A stretch of DNA of 64,000 nucleotides from Euryodendron excelsum (lineage: Eukaryota; Streptophyta; Magnoliopsida; Ericales; Pentaphylacaceae). Made by a program: the position numbers and the translations under genes. The stretch's first letter is position 1, and each line of letters starts with the position of its first letter. Shown here one piece after another: positions 22,662 through 33,982 of this stretch. The notes under the pieces are model-generated. The model ran no database searches, was not told the DNA's origin, and saw nothing but the letters and a program-made list of their open reading frames with translations. The stretch is taken from assembly GCA_033060915.1 (NCBI GenBank), contig CM065378.1, forward strand, positions 56,578,501 through 56,642,500. The letters are read 5' to 3'.

Positions 22662-23062
22662 ACACTTGGTTTCTATTTTGACTTTCTTTGGCCGACCTGC
22701 CCAAGTTGGAGAGGACCAAGTTTTCACACTTGATTTTTCTTTTGGCCTTCTTTGGCCGACCTGCCCAACTTGGACAGGACTAAGTTTTTACACTCGGTTT
22801 TTCTTTTGGCCTTCTTTGGCCAACCTGCCCAACTTGGACAGGACCAAGTTTTTACACTTGGTTTTTCTTTTGGCCTTCTTTGGCCGACCTGCCCAACTTG
22901 GACAGGACCAAGTTTTTACACTTGGTTTTTCTTTTGGCCTTCTTTGGCCGACCTGCCCAACTTAAACAGGACCAAGTTTTTACACTTCGTTTTTCTTTTG
23001 GCCTTCTTTGGCCCACCTGCCCAACTTGGACAGGACCAAGTTTTTACACTTCGTTTTTGTGG
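22662..23062. repeat. Tat-A minisatellite, 64-bp unit, about 6 copies
   Basis: GGCCGACCTGCCCAACTTGG recurs every 64 bp from 22690. Each unit can form the small hairpin ACCAAG-loop-CTTGGT. It lies in the gap between the convergent accessory gene and pol. Because 64 is not a multiple of 3, translated frames cycle; they are not genes. Confidence 0.92.
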
Positions 23063-23170
23063 GTTTCACAGAGTGCTCATAGTAGATTTGTTTGAATGGC
23101 TTCGTTTTCATTGATTCTTCAGCAGAGCTTTACACATTTCACGGACTGTTACATCACATGGAGCTTCGTA

Positions 23171-25358
23171 TTAGTGGTAGAATTTCCTCAAGTTGCTTGC
23201 ATTCCAGGGTCGCGGCAATTGTCTCCCTTCTTCAACAGTCTCTAGTCTGTATCCGCCGATGCCGACCTGGGATGTCACTCTGTAGGGGCCTTCCCAATTA
23301 GGGCCGAGCTTTCCATCTGCCACCTTCTTGGTTGCCCCCAACACTTTTCGTAAAACTAGATCTCCTGGAGCAAAGCTTCTTAGGCGGACCCGTTTGTTGT
23401 AAGAGCGTTTTAGCTATCGTTGATACTCTGTGAGCCTGATCAAGGCGGTTTCCTTTCTTTCCTTGACGAGATCCAGGTCTCTTGCAACCGTCTGGTCATT
23501 GAGACCCATGTTAAAAGCTGTCGATCTGATAGTTGGTAGTCCAACCTCCAAGGGGATGACTGCTTCCACCCCGTATGCTAAGGAGAACGGGGTTTCTCCG
23601 GTAGACCTCCTTGGGGTTGTTCTGTAGGACCACAGAACATTGGGTAGCTCCTCTATCCACTTCCCTTTGGCTTTTTTCCAGTCGTTTCTTGACCCCGTTA
23701 AGCATGGTTTTATATGAAATCTCAGCTTGCCCGTTGCATTGGGGGTAGGCCAGCGTTGAGTAATAGTTTCTGATCCCCAATCCTTCGCAAAATGATCTAA
23801 AGATATTGCCATCAAATTGGGTGTCGTTATCTGAAACAATGGCACGCGGCAACCCGAATCTCGGGACAAGGCTTTTCCATACAAACCTTTTGGCATCAAT
23901 TTCCCTGATGTTTGATAAAGGTTCCACTTCCACCCATTTGGTAAAGTAGTCAATTGCTACGATGAGAAACCTTTTGTTGCCTAGAGCTCGGGGCAGAGGT
24001 CCGACAATGTCCAGTCCCCACTGAGCGAAAGGCCACAGACTGGTGATGGTGGCGAGATCTTCGGTTGGCTGGTGGATGATGGGGGAAAACCTCTGACACT
24101 TGTCACACTTTAGGACGTACTGGGTTGCATCTTTCTGCATGTAAGGCCACCAGTATCCCTGCGAGATGGCTCGGTGTGCTATCGATCTTCCGCTGACATG
24201 ACTTCCACATATCCCTTCGTGGATTTCGAACAAGACGCCCTGTACTTGGTCCGGATGGACACAGTGTAAATATGGACTTATAAAGGAACGTCTGTAAAGC
24301 TCCTTACTTGGTGACAGCCAATACCTGAGAGATGCATGTTTGATTCGCCAAGCTTCAGCCTTATCGTCTGGCAGTTTGTCTGTGTCAAGGTAAGATATGA
24401 TTGGGTTTATCCATGATGGTCCCAACTTTTCTGCTGTTAGAGCTTCCTCCTCCTCTCGAAAGATGCTGGGCTTGGCAAGAGTTTCTACATTGATCATCCT
24501 TTTCGAACCAGATTTCAGAGCTGTGGCCAAAGTTGCCAAGGCATCTGCATGTGAGTTGTTGTCTTGGCTGATCTGTCGAAGCTTGTAGCTTTTAAATTGA
24601 CCGAGTAGTTCCTTGGCTTTTGCTAGGTACTGCGTCATTCGGTTGTTTTTTGCTACGTATTCTCCTGTAATTTGGTTTACAATAAGTAGGGAGTCCGAAT
24701 AGATGACAATTTTAGGAATTCGAAGTTTAATGGCTCGACGTATTCCGGCGAGCAAGGCCTCGTATTCTGACTCATTGTTGGAGGCAATGAACTCGAGCTT
24801 GATGGCTTGTTCGATGGTTAGACCGTCTGGTGTGATGAGTACGATGCCTGATCCTGCCCCTCGGTCATTGGAAGCTCCGTCCACGTAGAGTTGCCAATGA
24901 TCAGTTTGTTCCCAAAGGTCCAGGGGGAATTCTTGTTGCGGTTGGCCAATTGCTAGAGTCTGTTCTACTTCTGGTGGTATCTCGACAGAGAACTCGCCAA
25001 CAAAGTCTGCAAGAACCTGCCCCTTCACTGCCGATCTAGGTTGGAACTTGATGTCAAACTCCCCTAATTCCACGGCCCATTTTGCAATTCTTCCAGAGAA
25101 GTCAGCCTTCCTTAGAATAGGTTTGAGCTGGTGGTTAGTGAGGACGTTGATGGTGTGAGTTCTGAAGTAATGCACCAACTTGCAGGATGCTACTATCAGT
25201 GCGAGTGCCAGCTTTTCGAGGGGTAGGTACCTACTCTCGGCTCCGAGAAGGGTTTTGCTAACGTAATAGACCGGGAATTGTTACTGGTTTTCTTACCTGA
25301 GTAGGACAGTGCTGACTACATGGTCTGACACTGCAAGGTAGAGGAAGAGTTCCTCGTG
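23171..25358 (-). pseudogene. Tat-A RNase H, archaeal-type RNase H and integrase, near-intact
   Basis: A 555-residue open stretch (23511-25178) starts in the RT-linked RNase H (TNHQLKPILRKADFSGRI). It continues with the additional aRNase H (WQLYVDGASNDRGAGSGIVL, NNESEYEALLAGIR, YSDSLLIVNQI, HADALATLA), the mark of Tat elements. The integrase follows: HHCC zinc domain (CDKCQRF), core Asp in AIDYFTKW and VSDNDTQF, Glu in GQAEI. A frameshift near 23680 moves the reading to WIEELPNVLWSYRTTPR. After a stop at 23412, the C-terminal domain (GPNWEGPYRVTSQV) ends at 23171. Stops near 25300 and 25360 separate it from RT in the same frame. Confidence 0.9.
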
Positions 25359-26577
25359 CTAGGCAGGGGTGGAGAGCAGGGGTGGTTTGGTTAGGTAGTT
25401 TTTTAGATCGGCAAGGGCAGAGTCACACTCTGGGGTCCACTCGAACCGTTCTTGTTTCTTTAGGAGCTGGAAGAAGGGTCGGCACCTATCTAATGAACGA
25501 CTGATGAATCTGTTGAGCGCGGCGGCCATTCCTGTCAGTCTCTGAACCTCTTTGGCATTCCTTGGAGCTTGAATGCTCTGAATCGCAGTAATCTGCCGTG
25601 GGTCCACTTCAATGCCCCGATGTGTGACCAGGAACCCCAGAAACTTGCCCGAGCCGACCCCGAAGACACATTTTGAAGCGTTCAGCCTCATTTTGTAGTC
25701 CTTCAGGATGCAAAGTACCTCCTTTAGGTCCGCCAAGTGGGTGTTGCTCAATTTACTTTTTACCACCATGTCATCGATGTAGACCTCGACAGTTCTGCCG
25801 AGCTGCGTCTTGAACATCTTTGTGACTAATCGCTGATACGTAGCTCCGGCGTTCTTCAGGCCAAAGGGCATAACCCTATAGCAGTAAATACCCCTTGGAG
25901 TGATGAAGGCCGTTTTTTCTTGGTCGTCGGGGTGGAGTGGGATCTGGTGGTATCCTCGGTAAGCATCCAAGAAACTCATCCTTCCGAAGCCGGCAGTTGC
26001 ATCCACAAGCTGGTCAATTTTGGGTAAGGGGAATGGATCTTTGGGGCATACCCTGTTGAGATTAGTGAAGTCCACACAGACCCTCCACTTACCGTCCTTC
26101 TTTTTTACAACCACGGTATTTGATAACCAGCTTGGGTAGTTGATCTCCCGAATGGCCCCAGCTTCCAAAAGCTTCTCCGTTTCCTCCAAGACAACGTCCA
26201 CATGCTGGGTAGCTGCCCTTCTCCCCTTTTGGACAACAGGTCGGCAATTTGGGTTAACATTCAGGCGATGACAAGCAACATCAGCACCGATCCCAGGCAT
26301 GTCATAAGGGGTCCAGGTGAACACTTCCAGGAAGTTTGTCAACAACTCGATGAGGGATTTTTCCTCTTGTTTGGACAGAGAGGTGTCGATGACGAAGTAT
26401 TTGTCTCCTCGCCAATCAATGTATATCTTCTTCACGTCCTCCACAGCTTTGTTCTCAGGTGTCTGTCACACATCATCAATAGTGGGGGTGTCTTCATGCA
26501 GCTCCATCATCTGCACTTTCTCAGGTTTTGTCTTTGTCGCACATGCCGTCAGGAAACATTGTTTGGCAGCCACTTGG
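25359..26577 (-). pseudogene. Tat-A reverse transcriptase
   Basis: An open frame of 361 codons (25359-26444) holds all RT blocks: [17 protein letters not shown], the G-Y-H-Q-I box, [29 protein letters not shown] and catalytic [13 protein letters not shown], then the thumb and connection region ending in LLSTPA. Upstream codons 26445-26577 (VAAKQCFLTACATKTKPEK) carry one stop (TGA near 26465) and join the protease frame across the solo LTR insertion. It shares its frame with the downstream RNase H. The catalytic Y-I-D-D is preserved. Confidence 0.93.
26573..26577. repeat. Target-site duplication CTTGG, left copy
   Basis: Matches 31741-31745 on the other side of the solo LTR. Confidence 0.9.
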
Positions 26578-26759
26578 TGTAAGCACCCCATTTTTGACCG
26601 CTCGGCAGTCTACACTCCGTCCAGACTTGTTTTCAAGTCATTTTGGGCATATTCCTATCGAATCCAATTCTCTAATTCCAAATTCCGTCTTTTCATCACT
26701 TCGCGAGCCTGTCAGGCCCAAATAGAGGCAAAATGACCAAAATGCCCTTAGGGGCATTG

Positions 26760-27420
26760 TCTTTTCTTATTTCAATTCCAATCCCTCTCTCGAGACAGTT
26801 TATTCCTCGAGACGGTCTGAGTAGCAAAACTACTCACAAAACCGTTAGAGTGGCGGAAACACTCACAAAACCGTTAGAGTAGTGGAAATACTCACAAAAC
26901 CATTAAAGTGGCGGAAACACTCAAAACCCAGGCACGTCTCTTCAGAGACGGTAAGACCTCTTTCCAATCCCTCTCTCGAGACAGTTTATTCCTCGAGACG
27001 GTTTCAATCCAGGCACGCCTCTTCGGAGACGGTAAGACCCCTTTCCAATCCCTCTCTCGAGACAGTTTATTCCTCGAGACGGTTCCAATCCAGGCACGCC
27101 TCTTCGGAGACAGTAAGACCCCTTTCCAATCCCTCTCTCGAGACAGTTTATTCCTCGAGACGGTTCGAGTAGCAAAAATACTCACAAAATCGTTAGAGTA
27201 GCGGAAATACTCACAGAATCGTTAGAGTAGCGGAAATACTCAACAGAACCGTTAGAGTAGCGGAAATACTCACAGAACCGTTAGAGTAGCGGAAATACTC
27301 ACAAATCATCAACCCCCTCCGAGTAGCAAAAATACTCACAAATCATCAACCCCGTCCGAGTAGCGGAAATACTCACACCGTTAGAGTGACGGAAACACTC
27401 AAAACCTAGGTCAACACCAG
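26760..27420. repeat. U3 repeats of the solo LTR: about 85-bp and 29-bp units
   Basis: Units beginning CCCTCTCTCGAGACAG recur at about 26780, 26968, 27050 and 27135. Units around CCGTTAGAGTAGCGGAAAT with ACTCACA spacers recur roughly every 29-30 bp on both sides (26840-26900, 27180-27400). CTCGAGACAG/CCTCGAGACGG motifs add local dyad symmetry. Confidence 0.85.
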
Positions 27421-27519
27421 TGGCTGTTAGCCCACTTCGATGAAAAATGACCAAATTACCCTTAGGACCTTTTTCGAGACTTTTCGGTCAAGATGATCAT
27501 TTTGCCCCTAGGCATCCGG

Positions 27520-27880
27520 ATGCCCCGGGAACCACACCGGCTCTGGGTATCAAACCGGTAATGACTCGAGAATACTTTTTATAGTGTTCTCAACCTTCCT
27601 TTACCTTTCCGAACCATTCCGAGTTAGTTCCGGCCAACCCGGTACAAAATGACCGTTTTGCCCCTAGAGGGCCGGTCTTCTTTTCCGACCACACCGGCTC
27701 TGGGTATCAAACCGGTAATGACCCGAGAATACTTTTTATAGTGTTCTCAACCTTCCTTTACCTTTCTGGACCATTCCGAGTCAGTTCCGGCGAACCCGGT
27801 ACAAAATGACCATTTTGCCCCTGGTGGGTCGGTCTCCTTTTCTGACCACACCGGCTCTAGGTATCAAACCGGCAACCTCT
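27520..27880. repeat. U3 repeats of the solo LTR: about 160-bp units x3
   Basis: CACACCGGCTCTGGGTATCA starts near 27532 and 27693, and in variant form near 27847. Each copy contains the run GTACAAAATGACC followed by TTTTGCCCCT, or a close variant. Confidence 0.85.
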
Positions 27881-28330
27881 GGGAACATTCTAAATAATGT
27901 TTCCAGATCTCAAGTCTTCTTCCGGGACAGTCCGAGTCTGTCTCGGCAGTTTCCTAGTCCGATTGATCGTTTTGCCCCTAAAGGCTCGGTCAACCTTTCC
28001 AACCCACCCTATCTTCATTTTTCAAGTCAAATACCTCCAGGACACTGTTCTAAGTGTTCCTGCTCCTTTCCAGCCTTCCGGGTCATTCCCAACTCCTTCA
28101 AATCATTCCCGGACTTTCCGAAGTCACTCCTAGTGAAGCTAGGCTAAAATTTACGTGGTAGTCACTAGTACAGGCGCCCAAATCTAGTCAAAGATACGTT
28201 GCTTGCCGACCTTAATTGTTTCCTAAATGGCTGGTGCCACTAGTAGTGGCGCCAAGCCAAAAAATGGCCTGGCGCCACTACTATAATTTGGCCTGGCGCC
28301 ACTGCAACAGGCGCTAGGTTTGTCCTCCCT

Positions 28331-28339
28331 CTATAAATA
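28331..28339 (+). promoter_or_regulatory. TATA box of the solo LTR
   Basis: CTATAAATA, followed about 30 bp downstream by a plausible start region. Upstream lies the repeat-rich U3-like part. Activity is not known. Confidence 0.65.
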
Positions 28340-28939
28340 CAGAGCCTCGTTCAACGTGAAAGGGGTCTGCAAACTTAACCTAAAATCCTATATTTCGATA
28401 CACAGAGCTCGAGCATCTCCAAAACCCTAGCCTCTCTAGGTTTTCCCCAAACCCTAGCCACTATACACAAACCCTAGCCTCCTATACACTCATACACTCC
28501 CCCATACACTCATACACTAGCCTTCAACCACCCTTCGAAGACTTGAAGAGCTGCCATCCAAAGCTTGAAGACAACCCTTGAAGACTGAAGAAGAAGATCA
28601 AGACGAAGACCGAAGACCGAAGACAAGCAAGGCGCGCAAATTAAAGAAGATACAAGGTAGGCTCCCTATTTAATTTTCTGCACTTCCCCCCTCTCTCTTC
28701 TCTCTCCAACCCACTTGGGTTTTCTCTATTTTAATCCCCCATCTCTTTCCCTCCCTTTCTTTGCATGCTTGAAACAAGGGGATTCCCGGTCCATGTGTAG
28801 GATTGGACTATTGGAGAGTCACCGTGTCGGGGGCTTTCTTCTAGTCTGACCAAATGCCACGTGGGTCCGGCCCCGTTGATTATGTGGTGAAGCCTTAACC
28901 TTGTATGTTCACGACCCCAAATTGCATTGTGCATATCAT

Positions 28940-31240
28940 AGTCTTGCATCTTCCAAAATTCGTTTTCAAAAAGTTGTTTTCAAAAATCGTTTTCAAACTT
29001 GTTTTCAAAATTGCATCAAAAGCTCTTTTTCAAAAACATGTTTTCAAAATCACAATCCTAGGGTGATTCTAGCCTTTCCATGGCTAGGGTTGCTTTAGAA
29101 AAGTGTTACATTAAAAGTGACCTTTTGGTCTATATTTTCAAATCTTGTTGTTTTCAAAACCGCTTTCGTAAAGTGGTTCTAGCCTTCTTATGGTTAGAAT
29201 TGCTTCAGAAAAGTGAGATGTTTTTACACCTTCTAAAAACTCTCTTTAAAAATCTCTTCCTAAAAATCTCTTTTCCAACATACTTTCCTAAAGCTCTCCT
29301 CTCCAAAATGGTTTTCAAAAACTCCCTTCAAAAATCTATTTTTCAAAACTCTCTTTTTCAACTCCTCTCCAAAATCTTTTCCTCAAAATTCACTTTCTAA
29401 AAACACTCCCTAGATTCACCTTCCTAAAAACTCTCTTCAAAAACCTTTCTAAATCTTCCTTCTAGAAACTCCCCTCTAGGATTTTTCCTCCCAAAATCTA
29501 TGTTTCCAAAAACACACTTTCCAAAAACTCCTTCCTAGGATTCCCTTCTAGAAAATCTACGTTTCTAATAACACACTTTCCAAAAACTCTTTTCTTAGAG
29601 CCCAAGTCAAGCCTTAGAGCCCACAATTAGGAAACCCTAATTTTCTTTCCAAAAACATGATTTTCAAACTTTGCCCCAAACCTAGGTTTCTAAAATCTTT
29701 TGTTTTCTACATCAAAACTATACATGTTTTCAAAACCTCTTTTCTACGTCAAAACCACAATTTTTCAAAACTAGGGTTTCTAGAATCTCCCTTTTCAAAT
29801 CCTTGTCAAATCAAATGTTCCCTTTAAGAAACCAAATCCAATCTCCCCGTTTAGGAAACTAAATCCAATCCTCCGTTTTTGGAAACAAATCCCAAATCTT
29901 TCCTAATTCAACTTCTTCCTAATTTCCTGCCTTCCTAAACCATAAGTTTCCTAAACCTAAATTTTAAATCTTTCCTTAAATTTCAAAATCCAACCCTTTC
30001 TTAATTCGAATCCTTCCTAAACTTCCGTTTTCCTAAATCTTAAACTTGAACATAAAAATATTTCCTAAACTTTAAAACTCAACTTTCAAATCTTTCCTAG
30101 TTCAACCCTTTCCTAATTCTACCCCTTTCCAAAATCTTTTTCAAATCCAAGCTTTTAAACCTTTCTTAAACTCAAACCTTTCCTAATTTCAAGATTTTCT
30201 AAAACTCTAAAACTTTCTAAATCCTAAACTTTCTAAATTTCAAATTTTTCTAAATTCAAAGTTTCCTAAATTCAAAACTTTCTTAAGATAAATTTTCCTA
30301 AACTTCCAAACTTTCTAAATTCTAAACTTTCCGAAACTTCAAAATCTTTTCAAATCTAAGACTTTTCTAAACTCAAACTTTCTTAATTCAAACATTTCCT
30401 AAACTAAAAACTTTCCTTTTTCAAACCTTTCTTAAAACGGAACTTTCTTATTTTCAAAACTTCCTTGTTTTCAAAACTTTCCAAATTCAAAACTTCCCTT
30501 TTTCAAAACATTTCTAAATTCAAAACTTTCCGATTTTCAAAACTTTCTTAAATTCAAAACTTTCCTAAACCTAAAAATTTCCTAAATTCAAAACTTTCCT
30601 AATTCGAAAACTTTCCAAAAATAAAACTTTCCTAATTCGAAACTTTCCTAAATCGGACCTTTCCTAATTTGAACATCTCCTAAAATCCAATCTTTCCAAA
30701 TCTTCCAAGCCAAGTCAAATCTTTCCTAAGTCTCTTCTCTTTCCTAAGTCTAGGTTTTCTTAAACCTTCTTATTCCAAAACAAGTCCAAATCTATCTTTT
30801 CAAATCAAAGTCCTCAATTTCCAATTTCCAATTTCCAATCTCCTCTTCTAATTTCAAATCCAATTCAATTTCCTTCTTTAATCCAACCTTCTATTTTCAA
30901 TCGGACTCCGGTCCGAACTACGACTGACCTGATTCCCCCAAAGGGATACGTAGGCAACCTTTATAGGTGCGGTCACCATACTTTTCAAATTTTCAATTCC
31001 ACCCTCATGGGTGCGGTTTCCAAATTCTTTCCAAATTTCAAATTCCAATCTATTTTCAAAATTTCTATTTCAAAATTTCTACCTTCAATTTTCAAACTTT
31101 CCAATTTCAATTTTATCTCTTCAAATCTATTTTCAAATCAAATCAATTTCAAATCAATCTCTTTCCAAATCTATTTTTCAATTCTCTTAACTTGCACTTG
31201 CATATCATGCATCATGTTAGTTTTCAAACATTGTTTTTCT
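28940..31240 (+). other. G-depleted low-complexity tract in the solo LTR
   Basis: About 2.3 kb built from variations of TTTCCTAAA, TTCAAAAC and CTTTCC. G is almost absent from the plus strand for long stretches (especially 29700-30650). It is not a strict tandem repeat. Open frames here are compositional artefacts. Confidence 0.85.
30915..30960 (+). other. ACTACG...TACGTAGGCA module
   Basis: GAACTACG is followed by a CCTGAT...CCCAAAGGG hairpin core and ATACGTAGGCAACC. The reverse complement of 63922-63964 matches it closely. It lies about 0.8 kb before the LTR end. Confidence 0.7.
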
Positions 31241-31745
31241 AAAGTGAATAGGGTTGAACCATTAGTTAATTAAAGACTCTCATAGGAATCTAGGGTAGAT
31301 TGACATGTAGGTACTGAAAGGGCGGGGTAGGGTGATAGCTTAGTGCGTCTTCCCTACACGTAACCAACTTCTGAACCTAGATCACTGATTTCAAAGACCA
31401 AAAGGAGTTATTTTTCTAAAAAGGGCCAAATGTTTTCCAAAGGTTGCCAAACAACCTGTTTTCCTTAAAAACCCTCTCTTGAGGAGATGTTTTTCAAAAT
31501 CGTTTTCAAAAACCCTAAGTGTAGTTTTCGGATTATGCTTAGTTTTTAGGTGACCTAACTCACCTTAATCAAGTTAGGTGGCTACTCCGAATCTTTTTCA
31601 AAAACCCTTTATTTCAAATCAATTTTCAATTCAAACCTAGTCGCACTCATTCTTTTAGGAGGGTGAGTTCTAACGAGAGAGTACAGCATTTTTCCCACTT
31701 GGGTGAGTATTCCTCGAATGCGAAAAATCTGGGCGCGACACTTGG

Positions 31746-32206
31746 TCCCCCCTGATTTCTCCAACACCTGCTGGGGTCGAAAACCGAAGCAACTGATGGT
31801 ATGACGACGGAACGGCCCTCATAAGGTGCAACCAGGTTAGTCCTATGATGGCATTGTAGGGAGAGGATACGTTAACTACTAGGAATTCGATTTGCAATGT
31901 GATTCCGCCGACTGTTACAGGAATCGTCACTTTTCCCATTGGCCAAACTGGGTCTGAGCTGAATCCGACCAATGGGTTAAGTGACTGTTGGAGGTCGAAC
32001 TCATTCAGTCCTAATTGCTTGAAGAGGCTGTAGTACATAACTTCGGATGAACTCCCTTGGTCAATGAGCAATCTTCTGACGTCGCAGTCCGCCATTCTTA
32101 ACGTAACCACCAAGGCATCATTATAAGGGATCTGCACTCCCATGAGATCCTCATCGGTGAAAGAAATTGGTACATGGCCATTGCCGACTTTTGCTTTCTT
32201 GCTGGG
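31746..32206 (-). pseudogene. Tat-A aspartic protease
   Basis: Cleaves the polyprotein. The frame from 32143 reads DLMGVQIPYNDALVVTL, then RRLLIDQGSSSEVMYYSLF with the D-x-G active site as D-Q-G (a variant I recall in other Tat elements), GKVTIPVTVGG and YNAIIGLTWLH. It is cut after GEIRGDQ by the solo LTR and resumes at 26577. It is in frame with Gag upstream, with one stop near 32207. Confidence 0.85.
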
Positions 32207-33403
32207 TTATTGCACCTGCATCACTTCCCTTAGGTGTGCCGCTTTCTGTATCTCGGCTCGGTACTTATGTGGGTCGACGGTTCCTGATTCAGCCAAATCG
32301 TGCAACACATTGATTACCCGAACCGGCCTTGATTCTAGTTCCTTTCGGGCTGTGTCTTCTACCCGCGGTTGCTCGGCTTCATTCTTTGTCTTCTCCCGAT
32401 CAATGAATTGGTCGAGGTGGCATGCTTTGGCCAAGTCTTCCAAGTGAGTTTTCAGATGCCGACACTACTCCGTCTTATGTCCCTTCTCGCGGTGGTATGA
32501 ACAGAACCTCTTCTGGTCTCGAGTCGCTGGGTCTCCTCCCAACTTTGGTGGCCACTTGAAGAAGGGCTTATCACGGATCTGGGGCAATATTTTATAGATG
32601 GGGTCCTTAAAGACTATATAGACCCCCTCAGTTACCCTTTTTCCTCGGCCGATATCTTCTGACTGGGGCTTCTTGGCATCCTTCTTATTTGTCTTTTCGG
32701 CTGCAGCACCAACCTTGGTCGATGCTCTCTGGGGTATGTCTTCGTCCAACTGTGCATAGCACTCGATCCTGAGCATTAGCTCCTGTATCGTGAGAGCTGG
32801 TTTCTTCATTAAGGACTGTCGCAAGCGATGCTCCCTGGGAAGGCCGATCTTGAACTGAGTTACAGCTAATTGCTCACTGCACTCGTCAATTTCGTTATAA
32901 GCTTCCCAGTAGCGTCGGGCATATGCTCGCAATCCTTCCCTTTCCTCTTTTCGTAATGTCAGCAAGAAATCAACCTCCTTCGGCTGTAAGCTATTCGCTA
33001 TGAAACGAGCTGTAAAAAGCTCGGCTAGTTGCCTCCAGCTAGAAACGGACTTAAGTGGCAATTTATCAAACCACCGTAAAGCCACACTTCCCAAGCTGGA
33101 GGGGAAGATTCGACACATCAGCATCTGGTCACTGCACCACACTACCATAAACTGTTTGTAATGCCGAACATGGTTAATTGGGTCGGACTTCCCGTCATAG
33201 AGGGTGATCTTTGGTGGGGTGAATTTTCGAGGAATTGGGTGGGATTCAATCTCCTCAGTGAATGGCGTGGATGCAATCTGATCAAGGGCCTTTTTCATCA
33301 GGTCATGGGCTGTGCGCTCCTTAATTTGCTGCCTTCTATCCTCCTGCTTTTCGTTATACCATTTCTCCCAGTCCTCTCTCCGCCGATCTCCTTCAGCTTG
33401 TTA
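32207..33403 (-). pseudogene. Tat-A gag
   Basis: Particle protein. One minus frame runs from the stop TAA at 33401-33403 to 32207. Segments: DWEKWYNEKQEDRRQQ, then the retrotransposon-gag domain (KITLYDGKSDPINHVRHY, SSLGSVALRWFDKLP, FTARFIANSL, KEEREGLRAYARRYWE) and a C-terminal FCSYHREKGHKTE that resembles a partial zinc-knuckle region. An in-frame stop lies at 32465-32467. The TAA at 33401 probably replaced a CAA, as the same frame looks coding upstream. The second frame at 33298-33585 is a shifted reading of the same region. Confidence 0.85.
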
Positions 33404-33964
33404 TTTGGCGGGGTTTCGCTCCTTCCCCTCCGCCGACCTGTGCGCCTGTTAACACAACGCCCGGTACTAGGGGTGTAACTCTCCCTTACCGGCGGCGCTG
33501 GATCGTCCCTGGCACCAACAACCTGCTCCCGATTTGGGGACCCTTCTCTCCCACGCCCATTTCTTCTAGAGAACCCCTCCCTCATGGCCCGAACCTAGGA
33601 GGTGAGGTAGGCTATCTCTTCTCCGCGCCGCCGAATTTCCCTCTCCGCTGCACGGAGCGTATCCTCACTCAGGATCCGCCCACTGGAAGGTGACGGGGCC
33701 AGGTTCAGAGAGTGGTTCCTGCGGAAGTTTCTGTCCCTGACATTGCCCGTATCCCTCCGCATTTCATCTGGTGCTTCTTGGTGGCTTTCAGCGAGCGTTC
33801 GTATCTCCGACCTTAGTGTTCTCCTTCTTTGCCGATCTACTGGTGTAGATTGGCAGTGCGCCGAGTTGGTCGGGTCTTTACTGGAGGAGGCTTCGAAGCC
33901 TCTCCCGTCATGGTTCTGTCACCTACGTCTCTGATTGTTTAGACTCATGGTTTTTCTTAGCCTT

Positions 33965-33982
33965 CCCATAGACGGCGCCAAT
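33965..33982 (-). other. Tat-A primer-binding site
   Basis: Minus strand ATTGGCGCCGTCTATGGG follows the 5' LTR directly. This TGGCGCCGTCTGTGGG-like site is common in Tat elements; the tRNA was not assigned. Confidence 0.75.

Larger units (their letters stand above)
26578..31740 (+). mobile_element. Giant solo LTR (5163 bp) of a Tat/Ogre-type element
   Basis: A single TG...CA unit (TGTAAGCACC...GGGCGCGACA) with the 5-bp duplication CTTGG on both sides and no interior, primer site, polypurine tract or second LTR. It is therefore most simply a solo LTR left by LTR-LTR recombination. A TATA box (CTATAAATA) at 28331-28339 divides it into a repeat-rich U3-like part of 1.75 kb and a 3.4-kb transcribed part. 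No coding frame. It sits in Tat-A pol between protease (GEIRGDQ) and RT (VAAKQCFL); removing it restores the reading frame context. Plant LTRs of 5 kb are known in Ogre/Tat relatives; family assignment is inference. Confidence 0.85.

Noticed and set aside
22666..23114. Overlapping repetitive frames (FGRPAQLGQDQVFTL...)
   Set aside because: The 64-bp tandem repeat read in rotating frames.
26882..27201. Repetitive frames on both strands in the solo LTR
   Set aside because: U3 tandem repeats; the same words translate in several frames on both strands.
30967..31273. Phe/Asn/Gln-rich frames of about 90 codons
   Set aside because: Result of the G-depleted low-complexity tract, not genes.
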